Shown: positions 53,118-61,850 of the stretch, piece by piece
Position numbering within the stretch: position 1 is the first letter of the stretch
Layout of the letters: each line of letters starts with the position of its first letter
Source: Gloeobacter kilaueensis JS1
GTDB lineage: Bacteria > Cyanobacteriota > Cyanobacteriia > Gloeobacterales > Gloeobacteraceae
Direction: 5' to 3'
Assembly: GCF_000484535.1 (NCBI RefSeq)
Contig: NC_022600.1
Location: 4,660,792 to 4,724,791 of the forward strand
DNA length: 64,000 nucleotides
Position numbers and translations under genes: made by a program
Notes under the pieces: model-generated
What the model saw: the letters and a program-made list of their open reading frames with translations, nothing else
Database searches by the model: none
What the model was told of the DNA's origin: nothing

Positions 53118-54122
53118 TTGTTCTCGCTACCCACCGCCGCCGCTATCCACTCTGGCCGCTCCCAGGGAGCGCTCGCCATCTACTACGAACACCCCCGCTG
53201 GTTTGCGCCGCTGTTTGCCGAACTGGAGCGCAGGGGAACGGCCTACCTCAAGTTACCCGCCGAGGGCCGCTTCTACGATCCGGGCAACCTGGCGGCGGAG
53301 CGGGGCGTGGGCCTGGTCTTCAACCGGATGAGCCCGTCGGCGTACCGGCGCGGCGGTGGGCACCACATCTTCTACACCCTGGGCTGGCTTGCGCACCTCG
53401 AACTGCAGGGCATCCGCGTCGTCAACGGCGAGCGGGCCTTTCGCCACGAGATTTCAAAAGCCCTGCAACTGTCGCTGTTGCGCTCGCTGGGTCTGCCCTT
53501 TCCCCACACCCACGTCATTCATCGGGCCGAGGACGCTCCGGCTGCGACGCGGGGGTTGCGCTTTCCGGTGGTGCTCAAGCCCAACGTCGGGGGCAGCGGA
53601 GCTGGGGTAATGCGCTTCGACAGCCTCGAAGCGCTGACCGCAGCGGCCCGGACCGGCAGCCTCGATCTGGGCCTCGATAGCGTCGCGCTGGTGCAGGAGT
53701 TCGTTCCGGCTCGCGGTGGCCACATCACCCGCGTCGAAGTGGTGGACGGCAAATTCCTCTACGCAATCCGGGTCTATCTAAGCGGCGAAACTTTTGATCT
53801 CTGCCCGGCGGACATCTGCCGGACCACCGACGGCAGCGCCCTCGAAACCGCCTGTCCGGTCGAAGCGCCGAAGGCGGGCCTCAAAGTCGAAGCCTACCAG
53901 CCGCCGGAGGCGATCATCGAGCAGCTCGAGCGGATCATGGCTGCCGCCGGGATTGCCGTGGGCGGAATCGAGTATCTTACCGACGATCGCGACGGGCAGA
54001 TCTACTACTACGACATCAACGCCCTTTCTAACTTCGTCGCCGATGGGCCGCGCGTACTCGGCTTCGATCCTTTCGTGCGCCTGGTCGATTATCTCGAAAG
54101 GGAGGCGGGGTATGGGCACTGA
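53118..54122 (+). CDS. ATP-grasp family ligase
   Basis: 334 residues from TTG, with GGAGG at 53108-53112 lying directly against the IS right end. ATP-grasp features: VVLKPNVGGSGAGVMRF (nucleotide loop), LVQEFVPARGGHITRVEVV, and the metal-binding GQIYYYDINALSNFV. Resembles RimK-like amine/amino-acid ligases. Substrate unknown. It overlaps the flavin monooxygenase gene by 11 bases, so the two are probably one functional unit. Confidence 0.8.
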   Translation: MFSLPTAAAIHSGRSQGALAIYYEHPRWFAPLFAELERRGTAYLKLPAEGRFYDPGNLAAERGVGLVFNRMSPSAYRRGGGHHIFYTLGWLAHLELQGIRVVNGERAFRHEISKALQLSLLRSLGLPFPHTHVIHRAEDAPAATRGLRFPVVLKPNVGGSGAGVMRFDSLEALTAAARTGSLDLGLDSVALVQEFVPARGGHITRVEVVDGKFLYAIRVYLSGETFDLCPADICRTTDGSALETACPVEAPKAGLKVEAYQPPEAIIEQLERIMAAAGIAVGGIEYLTDDRDGQIYYYDINALSNFVADGPRVLGFDPFVRLVDYLEREAGYGH

Positions 54123-55161
54123 GCCGCTGCGCTTCGGCTACTGGCTGCCGGTGTTTGGCGGCTGGCTGCGCAACGTCGAGGACGAAGGGATGCGCGCCGA
54201 CTGGCCCTACGTGAGCACCCTCGCCCGCAGAAGCGAGCAGTTGGGCTTCGATCTGACCCTCATTGCCGAGCTGAACCTCAACGACATCAAAGGTGTCGCC
54301 GCTCCCGCCCTCGACGCCTGGTCCACGGCGGCAGCACTGGCGGCTGTGACCGAAAAGCTGGAATTGATGGTGGCGGTGCGGCCCACCTTTCATCTGCCTG
54401 CGCTGCTGGCCAAGCAGGCAGCCAACATCGATCACATCGCAGGCGGGCGGCTGTCGCTCAACGTCGTCTCCTCCTGGTGGGCGGACGAAGCGAAGATGTA
54501 CGGCGTCCACTTCGAGCAGCACGACGACCGCTACGCCCGCACCGCCGAGTGGCTGGACGTGGTAGATGGCGTCTGGTCAAAAGATCACTTCTCCTATGCA
54601 GGCCGCTACTACCAGGTCCAGGAGACGATCCTGCAGCCCAAGCCCGTCTCGAAGCCCCGGCCTGTGCTCTACGCCGGAGGAGAATCGGAGGCGGCTAAAA
54701 ACCTTATCGCCTCTAGGTGCGACGGCTATCTGATGCACGGCGATCCGCCGGAGCGGGTGGCAGAAAAGATCGCCGATCTGCGCTCTCGCCGGGAGGCACT
54801 GGGACTGCCGCCCCTGCGCTTCGGTGTGGCAGGTTACGCGATCGTGCGCGAACACGATCGCGAAGTCAAAGCCGAACTGGAGCGGATCAAAGATGTGCGC
54901 CACAGCGCTGCGGGCTACGCCAACTACCAGCAGTGGCTCGCCGGTACCCAACTGGAGCGGCAGATGTCGATCGAGGAGTACTCGGTCTCCAACCGGGGGC
55001 TGCGCACGGGCCTGGTGGGCACCCCCGATCAGGTGCGCTCTCAGATCGAACGCTTCGCCGAAGCCGGAGTCGATCTATTGCTGCTGCAGTTCAGTCCCCA
55101 ACTTGAGGAGATGGAGCGCTTCAGCGAGACGGTGATCCGGCCAGGGCTGGTTGCAAGTTGA
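54112..55161 (+). CDS. LLM-class flavin-dependent monooxygenase (SsuD-like)
   Basis: 349 residues from the ATG at 54112, preceded by GGGAGG; the frame upstream is a shadow of the ATP-grasp gene. The start RFGYWLPVFGGWLRNVED and the core TLARRSEQLGFDLTLIAE, LAKQAANIDHIAGGRLSLN and SWWADEAKMYG match alkanesulfonate monooxygenase-type TIM barrels using FMNH2. The actual substrate may be tied to the ATP-grasp product. Confidence 0.9.
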   Translation: MGTEPLRFGYWLPVFGGWLRNVEDEGMRADWPYVSTLARRSEQLGFDLTLIAELNLNDIKGVAAPALDAWSTAAALAAVTEKLELMVAVRPTFHLPALLAKQAANIDHIAGGRLSLNVVSSWWADEAKMYGVHFEQHDDRYARTAEWLDVVDGVWSKDHFSYAGRYYQVQETILQPKPVSKPRPVLYAGGESEAAKNLIASRCDGYLMHGDPPERVAEKIADLRSRREALGLPPLRFGVAGYAIVREHDREVKAELERIKDVRHSAAGYANYQQWLAGTQLERQMSIEEYSVSNRGLRTGLVGTPDQVRSQIERFAEAGVDLLLLQFSPQLEEMERFSETVIRPGLVAS

Positions 55162-55168
55162 CCTTACC

Positions 55169-56023
55169 TTATGCCTTCGCCGCCGCCTCGATAGCCTGCA
55201 ACTCGTCTTCAGAGAGGGCAATTTCTGCTGCCTTCATGTTCTCTTCGAGGTGGGCGACCGAGGAGGTGCCGGGGATGGGCAAAATTACCGGGCTATGGTG
55301 CAGGAGCCAGGCAATCGAGAGCTGGGCGACGGTCGCCCCGTGGTGTCTTGCAATCTCATCGAGCTTGCCGCCGGGCTCTGCCAGCTTGCCGGCAGCGACG
55401 GGATACCAGGGGATAAAGGCAAGGTTATTCTGCTCGCAGTAGGTTACGACATCTTCGTGGGTACGGTCGCCGACGTTGTAGCGGTTCTGGACACTCACGA
55501 TCTCGACCACCTTGCGAGCGCACTCGATTTCGGCGGGCGTGACGTTACTCAGGCCCACGTGGCGAATCTTGCCCGCCTTCTGCAGTTCGGCAATCGCCCC
55601 CAGCGACTCCTCCATCGGCACCTTCGGATCGATACGGTGCAATTGCCATAGGGGAAGCGTCTCCAACTTCAGCCACCGCAGGCTCATTTCCACCTGCTGG
55701 GTCAGGTACTCGGGGCGGCCCAGCGGTGGCCACGCTCCTGGGCCGGTGCGGGTCAGACCTGCCTTGGTTGCGACGACGATGCCCGGTGGATAGGGAGCGA
55801 GTGTTTCGCCAATCAGCGGTTCGCTCACGGCTGGTCCGTAGCTGTCGGCGGTATCGATGAAATTGACGCCCAGTTCCACGGCCCGCTTGAGGACGCGCTT
55901 GCACTCCTCGGGATTTTCTGGTGGTCCCCAAACGCCGGGTCCGGTTAGCCGCATCGCGCCGAAGCCGAGGCGGTTGACCTCAAGATCGCCGCCGATCTTA
56001 AAAGTTTTTGCAACGGTGCTCAT
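55169..56023 (-). CDS. Aldo/keto reductase
   Basis: 284 residues from the ATG at 56023 (GGAAGAAAG upstream; the frame extends to 56107). AKR motifs: RLGFGAMRLTGPGVWGPP, NFIDTADSYGPAVSEPLIG with catalytic Asp/Tyr, VATKAGL, WQLHRIDP and PIPGTSSVAHLEEN (NADPH site). No Fe-S extension, unlike the AKR at 48988. A hairpin GGCTG-ATTT-CAGCC lies upstream near 56144-56157. Confidence 0.92.
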   Translation of the reverse strand: MSTVAKTFKIGGDLEVNRLGFGAMRLTGPGVWGPPENPEECKRVLKRAVELGVNFIDTADSYGPAVSEPLIGETLAPYPPGIVVATKAGLTRTGPGAWPPLGRPEYLTQQVEMSLRWLKLETLPLWQLHRIDPKVPMEESLGAIAELQKAGKIRHVGLSNVTPAEIECARKVVEIVSVQNRYNVGDRTHEDVVTYCEQNNLAFIPWYPVAAGKLAEPGGKLDEIARHHGATVAQLSIAWLLHHSPVILPIPGTSSVAHLEENMKAAEIALSEDELQAIEAAAKA

Positions 56024-56188
56024 CTTCTTTCTTCCTGTTTTCTGTCTTATCTGAATTAGAGATATACCTGCTTGCGACAGGTTCGGAGAGGTGCCGCCTC
56101 CGGACAAACTAACGCTCCGGGTAGCAAGATCCTCCCGCAGACCGGCTGATTTCAGCCAGCCACCAAAGATATATTCGTCCCCAATGGC

Positions 56189-56752
56189 TCAAGAAGGCTG
56201 GGAGACTGGCTGGTGCTTGAAGACATCGTCGAGGGGGATCTCGAGGGCGTCGATCACCTTCGTCCAGAAGTTGAGCGTGCCGATCACAGCCGTCAGTTCA
56301 ACGATGTCGTCTTCGCTGTAGTGTTCTTTGAGCCGCTCGAACAGACCCTCAGTGACCGTGGTCGAAGGAACGGTGATCCGCTCGGCGTACTCGATGGCCA
56401 CCTTCTCCGCTTCGCTGAAAAGTGGGCTCGTGGCGGCGCGGGTCAGATTGCGGATCTTCTCCTCGTCAGTGCCCTGCTTGTGGAGCATGAACGTGTGCAT
56501 CGGCACGCAGTAGTCGCGGCAGCCGTTGATCTGGGCGATGCGCAGACTGATCAGTTCTTTGAGTTCGTCTGTGACCGTTTCGCTGTGGGCGTGAATTGCG
56601 CCATACAGGTTCATCACCGCCCGCATGATCTGGGGCCGGTGCGCCAGAACCTTGAGCGGGTTGAGTTCGGTGCCGTACTGCTTGCGTATGGCGTCGTAAA
56701 CGGTCTTCAGCTGCTTGTCGGCGTTCTCTGGCTCGACTGGTGGAATCCGCAT
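56189..56752 (-). CDS. Carboxymuconolactone decarboxylase/AhpD-like protein
   Basis: 187 residues from the ATG at 56752 (MRIPPVEPENADK); an in-frame ATG also exists at 56788. The CMD core is LISLRIAQINGCRDYCVPMHT and EKVAIEYAERIT. The motif spacing is C-x3-C-x3-H where most AhpD-like proteins have C-x2-C, so one residue is inserted between the two Cys. It is likely peroxidase-like or an unknown disulfide enzyme. Confidence 0.85.
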   Translation of the reverse strand: MRIPPVEPENADKQLKTVYDAIRKQYGTELNPLKVLAHRPQIMRAVMNLYGAIHAHSETVTDELKELISLRIAQINGCRDYCVPMHTFMLHKQGTDEEKIRNLTRAATSPLFSEAEKVAIEYAERITVPSTTVTEGLFERLKEHYSEDDIVELTAVIGTLNFWTKVIDALEIPLDDVFKHQPVSQPS

Positions 56753-56876
56753 GACTGAGTGTACATCCGCGACAAAATTCTTCCTCATCGTAGCGCGACG
56801 CCTGTGCCCCCAACCCCTGCGCACCGTGAGGAAGCCTACGCAAAGCTAGAATTGTGAAGAAGAGTCAATAAATTCG

Positions 56877-57671
56877 ATGGTGACGCTGCGACTGCCGGGG
56901 CTGATCGATACCCACGTCCATATCAACTACGAAAATTTTCGTGCAGACCTCGATGCGGTCGCTGCCAACTGGCGGGCCGCCGGGGTGGTACAACTGGTCC
57001 ACGCCTGCGTCAAACCCGAAGAATTTCCCGGTATGCAGGCGCTGGCCGACCGCTATCCGGAGCTGGCCCTGGCAGTCGGATTGCATCCGCTTGACGTTGG
57101 CGAGCGCTGGAACGCGGCCTTGGCAGAGCAGATCCGCGACTACGCCCGCTCGGACAGGCGGGTGGTGGCGATTGGCGAGACGGGGCTGGACTTTTTTAAG
57201 GCCGACAATCCCGAGGCCCAAGAAGAAGCCTTTCGCACCCAGATTGCTGTTGCCCGCGAACTGGACCTGCCTGTCATCATCCACTGCCGCGACGCGGCTC
57301 TCGCCACCCGCAGAATCTTAGAGGCCGCCGGGCCGGTGCGCGGGGTGATGCACTGCTGGGGCGGCACTCCCGAAGAAACCGGCTGGTTTGTCGATCTGGG
57401 CATGTACGTCAGCTTCAGCGGCATCGTTACTTTTAAGAATGCCCAACTGCTGCAGCAGGCGGTGAGCGTCGTCCCCGACGAGTTGTTGTTGATTGAGACC
57501 GACTGCCCGTTTCTCGCTCCGGTCCCCAAGCGCGGTAAGCGCAACGAGCCCGCCTACGTCGCCCACGTCGCCGAGAAAGTGGCCGAGTTGCGCTCCAGAA
57601 GCGTCGAAGAGATCGTTGAACTGACAGCCCGCAACGCCCGCACGCTCTTTCGACTGCCCGCCACTAGCTAA
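56877..57671 (+). CDS. tatD: TatD-family metal-dependent hydrolase
   Basis: 264 residues. Metal ligands are visible in [37 protein letters not shown] and [12 protein letters not shown]. TatD enzymes are Mg-dependent 3'-5' DNA exonucleases or deoxyribonucleases involved in repair. It ends convergently with mrp, overlapping by eight bases. Confidence 0.92.
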   Translation: MVTLRLPGLIDTHVHINYENFRADLDAVAANWRAAGVVQLVHACVKPEEFPGMQALADRYPELALAVGLHPLDVGERWNAALAEQIRDYARSDRRVVAIGETGLDFFKADNPEAQEEAFRTQIAVARELDLPVIIHCRDAALATRRILEAAGPVRGVMHCWGGTPEETGWFVDLGMYVSFSGIVTFKNAQLLQQAVSVVPDELLLIETDCPFLAPVPKRGKRNEPAYVAHVAEKVAELRSRSVEEIVELTARNARTLFRLPATS

Positions 57672-58737
57672 GGGCAGCCACCGAGACTCTGCCTGCGATC
57701 ACCTGGGCGAGCTTGCGAAAAGCCTGGGCGGAAACTGAATCTGCTCGGGCGAGGGTAATCGGCACCCCGCGATCGCCCCCTTCGCGCACGGGCATCTCTA
57801 GAGGCAGCATCCCGAGCAGCGGCAACTCTAACTCCCGCGCCGTCCGCTCGCCGCCACCGCTGCTGAAGATGTCGTACTTGCGATCGGGCAGATCCGGCGG
57901 AATGAAGTAGCTCATGTTCTCGACAATTCCGAGCACCGGCACCCCGAGCTGCTGAAACATGCGCAATCCCTTGCGCGCATCGAGCAGAGCGACGGTCTGG
58001 GGCGTGGTGACAATGATCGCTCCAGCGAGTGGCACTGCCTGACAGAGCGTGAGTTGAGCGTCCCCCGTACCAGGAGGCAAGTCGATGATTAGATAATCGA
58101 GTTCGCCCCAATCGACCTGATAGAGAAACTGACGGATGGCCGAGTTGAGCATCGGGCCGCGCCAGATCAAGGGCTGATCCTCGCCAATCCAGAAGCCCAT
58201 TGAGGCGACCTTGACGCCGTAGTTAAATAGCGGCTCGAAGATCTCAGCTTCCCCCTCCTCGTGGCGCACGTTCATCCGGCTGCCCTGCAGACCGAGCATC
58301 AAAGGCACGTTCGGCCCGTAGATATCCGCGTCGAGGATGCCCACCTGGGCTCCATCCAGCGCCAGGGAGACGGCAACGTTGACCGCCACGGTCGTCTTGC
58401 CGACGCCGCCTTTGCCACTGGATACGGCGATGATATTCTTGACCCCCGCGATCCCCTGGCGATCCGGCAGACCCTTCGCCCTGGGCGTCTCCGCCGTCAC
58501 TTTGATATCGACGCTCTGCACACCGTCGAGACTCAGGACCGCCTTCTTGCAATCCTCAACGATCATGTCCCTGAGCGGGCAGGCAGGCGTGGTGAGCACC
58601 AGGGTGAAGTGAACGTTTCCCCCTTGAATATCGATGTCGCGGATCATCTCCATCTCGACCAGCGAGCGGCGCAGCTCCGGATCCTGCACGGGCTTGAGGA
58701 CGTTCAACACTTCTTGCTTGTCGATGGTGCGCTGCAT
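57664..58737 (-). CDS. mrp: Mrp/ApbC-type iron-sulfur carrier ATPase
   Basis: 357 residues from the ATG at 58737. N-terminal MIP18/DUF59 domain ([31 protein letters not shown]) precedes the ParA-like ATPase: [34 protein letters not shown] and [17 protein letters not shown]. No C-terminal CPxC is obvious in the ATPase tail. It transfers Fe-S clusters to apoproteins. Confidence 0.93.
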   Translation of the reverse strand: MQRTIDKQEVLNVLKPVQDPELRRSLVEMEMIRDIDIQGGNVHFTLVLTTPACPLRDMIVEDCKKAVLSLDGVQSVDIKVTAETPRAKGLPDRQGIAGVKNIIAVSSGKGGVGKTTVAVNVAVSLALDGAQVGILDADIYGPNVPLMLGLQGSRMNVRHEEGEAEIFEPLFNYGVKVASMGFWIGEDQPLIWRGPMLNSAIRQFLYQVDWGELDYLIIDLPPGTGDAQLTLCQAVPLAGAIIVTTPQTVALLDARKGLRMFQQLGVPVLGIVENMSYFIPPDLPDRKYDIFSSGGGERTARELELPLLGMLPLEMPVREGGDRGVPITLARADSVSAQAFRKLAQVIAGRVSVAALS

Positions 58738-58942
58738 GGTGACGGTGTAAGTGGTTCGTCGGCAGAATGGCTCAATCTCAGCATAGTACAACCCCCTGCT
58801 TTCCCCGAGACGCTGCTCAGGCGTTCCAAGCCTAAGTAGGGGGCAGTTCTGCCCAGTGGTCGTAGAACCGATTGCGGGTCCGGCTGAACCTTAGAGTACT
58901 GCACGGGCAGAAGCTCGTCATTCTCCCACAAAGCTTTAGTAT

Positions 58943-59392
58943 TTACGGAGTATCGGAAAGCAAATTCGACTCCAGAAAAGCCAGCAGAGTTTCCGTTGTC
59001 CAGACGGGCAATCCACATCCAAAAAAATCCTGGTCGTTGGTCCAGATAGCCATGTCCTGAGAAAGTGCAAGTGCCACCGTCGGCCAGTCACCTGGATCGC
59101 GGGGGATACGCAGAAGAGCCTGCTCTCTCCAGTTCAGATAACTTGATTGCTCAACAATTTCTACCCTTTCCAGTACCAGAGCGAGACATGCCTCAAGAAA
59201 AGCTTTCCCATCCGCCGAACTCATGCCACTCTGCCGAATAATTCTGTCAATTTTTCCCGGCAATTCATAAACAGCCTCCTCCCACGCTTTGGCAGCAATA
59301 AATAGATTTAGCCCTGGGTTTTTGACGAGTTTGCGTCCTCGAACGCGAGGTAGTTCGGCAATCAGGACGTTCGCATCCACAGCGAGGCGCAA
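58943..59392 (-). CDS. PIN-domain protein (putative toxin)
   Basis: 149 residues. LAVDANVLIAELPRVRG gives the first Asp; RIPRDPGDWPTVALALSQD and WTNDQDFFG give later acidic residues. This PIN subgroup is common in cyanobacteria. It starts six bases after the stop of a membrane protein on the same strand, in the place usually taken by an antitoxin. Intact. Confidence 0.85.
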   Translation of the reverse strand: MRLAVDANVLIAELPRVRGRKLVKNPGLNLFIAAKAWEEAVYELPGKIDRIIRQSGMSSADGKAFLEACLALVLERVEIVEQSSYLNWREQALLRIPRDPGDWPTVALALSQDMAIWTNDQDFFGCGLPVWTTETLLAFLESNLLSDTP

Positions 59393-59398
59393 GGTAGA

Positions 59399-60304
59399 TC
59401 ATTCCTTGCTTAATAAGCGACTCAAATCTTCCTCCGTCAGCTTTCCATTGGCTGTCAGTCGCTGCACTGCTTGTTCTACATTGTGTAGAGCCTGCTGAAC
59501 TTCCTTCTCTCGATAGGGTTTTGCATGTAGGAGACCTGTGTGGGGAGTGGGCTTTGTTGTGTCTTTTTGAGTCTCTGTTGCAACACTACATGCATAAAGT
59601 GCGCTTATGACTCTCTGTATATCGAAGACATCCCGAGTCAGTATGCCTGCACCGGTATTTTTGAGAATATCTCCACTTTTAGTTGCTATAGCTGAAACAC
59701 GAACTTTTAGGATCGTTTCCTTATCATCATCAATAGAAAAGACTATCATCCTCTTGCCTCGAAGAATATCTCCTGGAATGCGATAAGCCCAAATGTTTCC
59801 CTCGTCCCACAGAACAGAGTTTCCTGGGGAAGCCATAATTGCTCTGATTTGATCTTTGATGATAGAGCCTTTGGCGCTTAAGTAGATAGAAACCTCTGGC
59901 TGAAAAATAGCGACCGAGCTAAAGGCTGTTGTAAGAGCAACAGAGGATACATATCCCCATAGCACTGCCTGTGCAGTTGCAAATAGGAGTAATAAAGGAT
60001 TTACTTGTGGAACAATCGCGCTCAAGAATAAGATTCCTGAGAGAATAAAGGACAGCAAGCTGAGAATGATTGCAAGGCTGCGATCCTGCAGCAGTCTGGC
60101 TCGGGTTGCAGCAACAGGTTTGACAGCAAGAATACTCAACTGTCCATTGGTTACCAATCGTTCAGATGCACGTTTGACGCCTTCGTTCAAATACACATTA
60201 AGAAACGGGACAGTAAGCGTCCCAGTAAGGGCCAGAGCAGTGGCGACAATTGGGGGTGTAGTTAAAAACTGGGTGAGAGAATTGAGAAGATCGGTGACGG
60301 GCAT
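59399..60304 (-). CDS. Membrane protein upstream of PIN gene
   Basis: 301 residues. Three hydrophobic helices (about 17-38, 74-96 and 101-125) are followed by a soluble domain of about 170 residues with a C-terminal helix (VEQAVQRLTANGKLTEEDLSRLL) that resembles antitoxin tails by character only. No family recognised. Six bases separate it from the PIN gene, so the pair is one operon. It is more AT-rich than the neighbourhood. Confidence 0.65.
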   Translation of the reverse strand: MPVTDLLNSLTQFLTTPPIVATALALTGTLTVPFLNVYLNEGVKRASERLVTNGQLSILAVKPVAATRARLLQDRSLAIILSLLSFILSGILFLSAIVPQVNPLLLLFATAQAVLWGYVSSVALTTAFSSVAIFQPEVSIYLSAKGSIIKDQIRAIMASPGNSVLWDEGNIWAYRIPGDILRGKRMIVFSIDDDKETILKVRVSAIATKSGDILKNTGAGILTRDVFDIQRVISALYACSVATETQKDTTKPTPHTGLLHAKPYREKEVQQALHNVEQAVQRLTANGKLTEEDLSRLLSKE

Positions 60305-60373
60305 AGCTCAGGGGCCACTATTCAGTCTGCCCATATCCTAGCTTCTGGTGAACCACTGGGTTTATGCAGGTGA

Positions 60374-61336
60374 CTATTCCCCGCGTAGGGTGAAAGCCGG
60401 ATCGATGCGGGTGGCCCGGCGAGCGGGTAGATAGCAGGCTATAAGGGCAACTGCCGAAAGCGCGAGAGCCACAGGAACTACCATTAACCAGTCGAGGGTA
60501 CCAGGAGCGAAAAGCAAGTTCGTCAGGCTTTGCATTGCCGGCAGCGCGAGCACCAGACCGAGCGCCAGACCCAGCAGAGCGAGGGTCATGCCCTGGGTGA
60601 GAACCAATCGCAGCACATCCGCTGGAGTGGCTCCGAGCGCCAACCGGATACCCATCTCTCGGCAGCGCCGAGCCACTACCTGTCCATCCGCTTCGGGGGT
60701 GTCTTCCTCCGGCAAAAAGGTGCGGCCCAGTTGCGGCTGGATACCCAGAACTCCAAAGAAATTGGCCGAGACGATAGCCCCATCTAGAGCCTCCGGCTCG
60801 CCGGCACCTGTAAGGTTGCCGGACCAGATGTTAAAGATGGCCATGCCGCTGAATACCCGGCCCTGTCGTTGCCAGTCCAGGTAATCGGGCATCGAGACGA
60901 CATTAAAAGGGTCGGACGCGGAGTTCCCCCAGATGAAAACCAGTTGGTCGGAGCGGGGATAGGGGAATGAACGCAGCAGCACGGCATTGATCACGCTGAA
61001 GATTGCCGTGTTTGCCCCGATTGCTAGTGTCAGCACAGCCACGATCATCGCGTAAAAAAGAGGATTACCCTTCACCATGCGCAACGCAAAACTTAAATCC
61101 TGCCAGAGCAAACTCAGATGTTCGAGCACTGCTACCCGCACAAGGTCGAGCAACGCATCGAGCCATAGCCAGGCTCTGGTCCAGCCGAAGCGCACTCTTT
61201 CCTCTTGATAGCGCTGGGTAAACATCTCCAGCATGGGCTCACCGTACTCGTAGCGAAACTCGTCCGGGAGCAACTTCAGACAAAAAAAGTAGAACTGCTG
61301 AAAGGGGGCAAGTTGCTTCGAGTCGATAGAAATCAT
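60374..61336 (-). CDS. Internally deleted ADOP-type (MacB-like) permease
   Basis: 320 residues; the family is usually 800 or more. The N-terminal prefix domain (PDEFRYEYGEPMLEMF) leads to FALRMVKGNPLFY, one helix, and the periplasmic start GRTFLPEEDTPEADG. At about 60671-60690 this runs directly into ARRCREMGIRLALGATPADVLRLV, which belongs near the end of such proteins, and finishes with ACYLPARRATRIDP. The join keeps the frame. Several hundred residues are absent, so transport is unlikely. Paired with PadR, as typical for this family. Confidence 0.78.
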   Translation of the reverse strand: MISIDSKQLAPFQQFYFFCLKLLPDEFRYEYGEPMLEMFTQRYQEERVRFGWTRAWLWLDALLDLVRVAVLEHLSLLWQDLSFALRMVKGNPLFYAMIVAVLTLAIGANTAIFSVINAVLLRSFPYPRSDQLVFIWGNSASDPFNVVSMPDYLDWQRQGRVFSGMAIFNIWSGNLTGAGEPEALDGAIVSANFFGVLGIQPQLGRTFLPEEDTPEADGQVVARRCREMGIRLALGATPADVLRLVLTQGMTLALLGLALGLVLALPAMQSLTNLLFAPGTLDWLMVVPVALALSAVALIACYLPARRATRIDPAFTLRGE

Positions 61337-61701
61337 CCCATAGCCTCCCCATCTGCCAGGAACTGTCTTTGACGGGCAAGTTCAACCAGAGCTGCAAGGC
61401 GCTCTGCTTCTGTTTGTCCTACCTGCCGACCGGAAGCGGTAAGCCGATAGAAGCGCTTGCGCAGACCACCCGCTCGCGGATCAGCCAGTTCCCCGGCTTC
61501 CTCCACCCACCCGGCTGCCAGCATCTGTTTGATGAGCCGGTAGAAGCCTCCTGTGCCGAGGCGAATCGCTCCCCCGGTGCGCTGCTCAATCTCCTTTGAG
61601 ATGGCGTAACCGTGGCTCTCCCCGTCGGCCAGCGAAAGCAGGATGTGAAACATCGGTGCTGTGAATTGAGTAGAACCTGACTCATTGGGCGGAAAGAACA
61701 T
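61333..61701 (-). CDS. PadR-family transcriptional regulator
   Basis: 122 residues, winged helix: MFHILLSLADGESHGYAISKE, IRLGTGGFYRLIKQMLAAGWV and LRKRFYRLTASGRQV. PadR regulators commonly sit directly before ADOP permeases; here the genes overlap by four bases (ATGA). With the permease deleted, its remaining target is unclear. Confidence 0.9.
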   Translation of the reverse strand: MFFPPNESGSTQFTAPMFHILLSLADGESHGYAISKEIEQRTGGAIRLGTGGFYRLIKQMLAAGWVEEAGELADPRAGGLRKRFYRLTASGRQVGQTEAERLAALVELARQRQFLADGEAMG

Positions 61702-61850
61702 TCGGCCTCACTTTATATTCATGCCACATAGGTTCATTTTGGATATATGTGACGTGTATATAGTAGCGATGGCAATTGGGCCTGTCAAGGAATGCCTCCT
61801 CGTGGAGAGTTTTCAAAAGCGCGCCGAGCAGATCGATTAATCTGATACCC

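Noticed and set aside
58704..59018. 104-codon minus-strand ORF between mrp and the PIN gene.
   Set aside because: It overlaps both neighbours' ends, has no domain and no ribosome-binding site. The 205-bp gap is left as noncoding.
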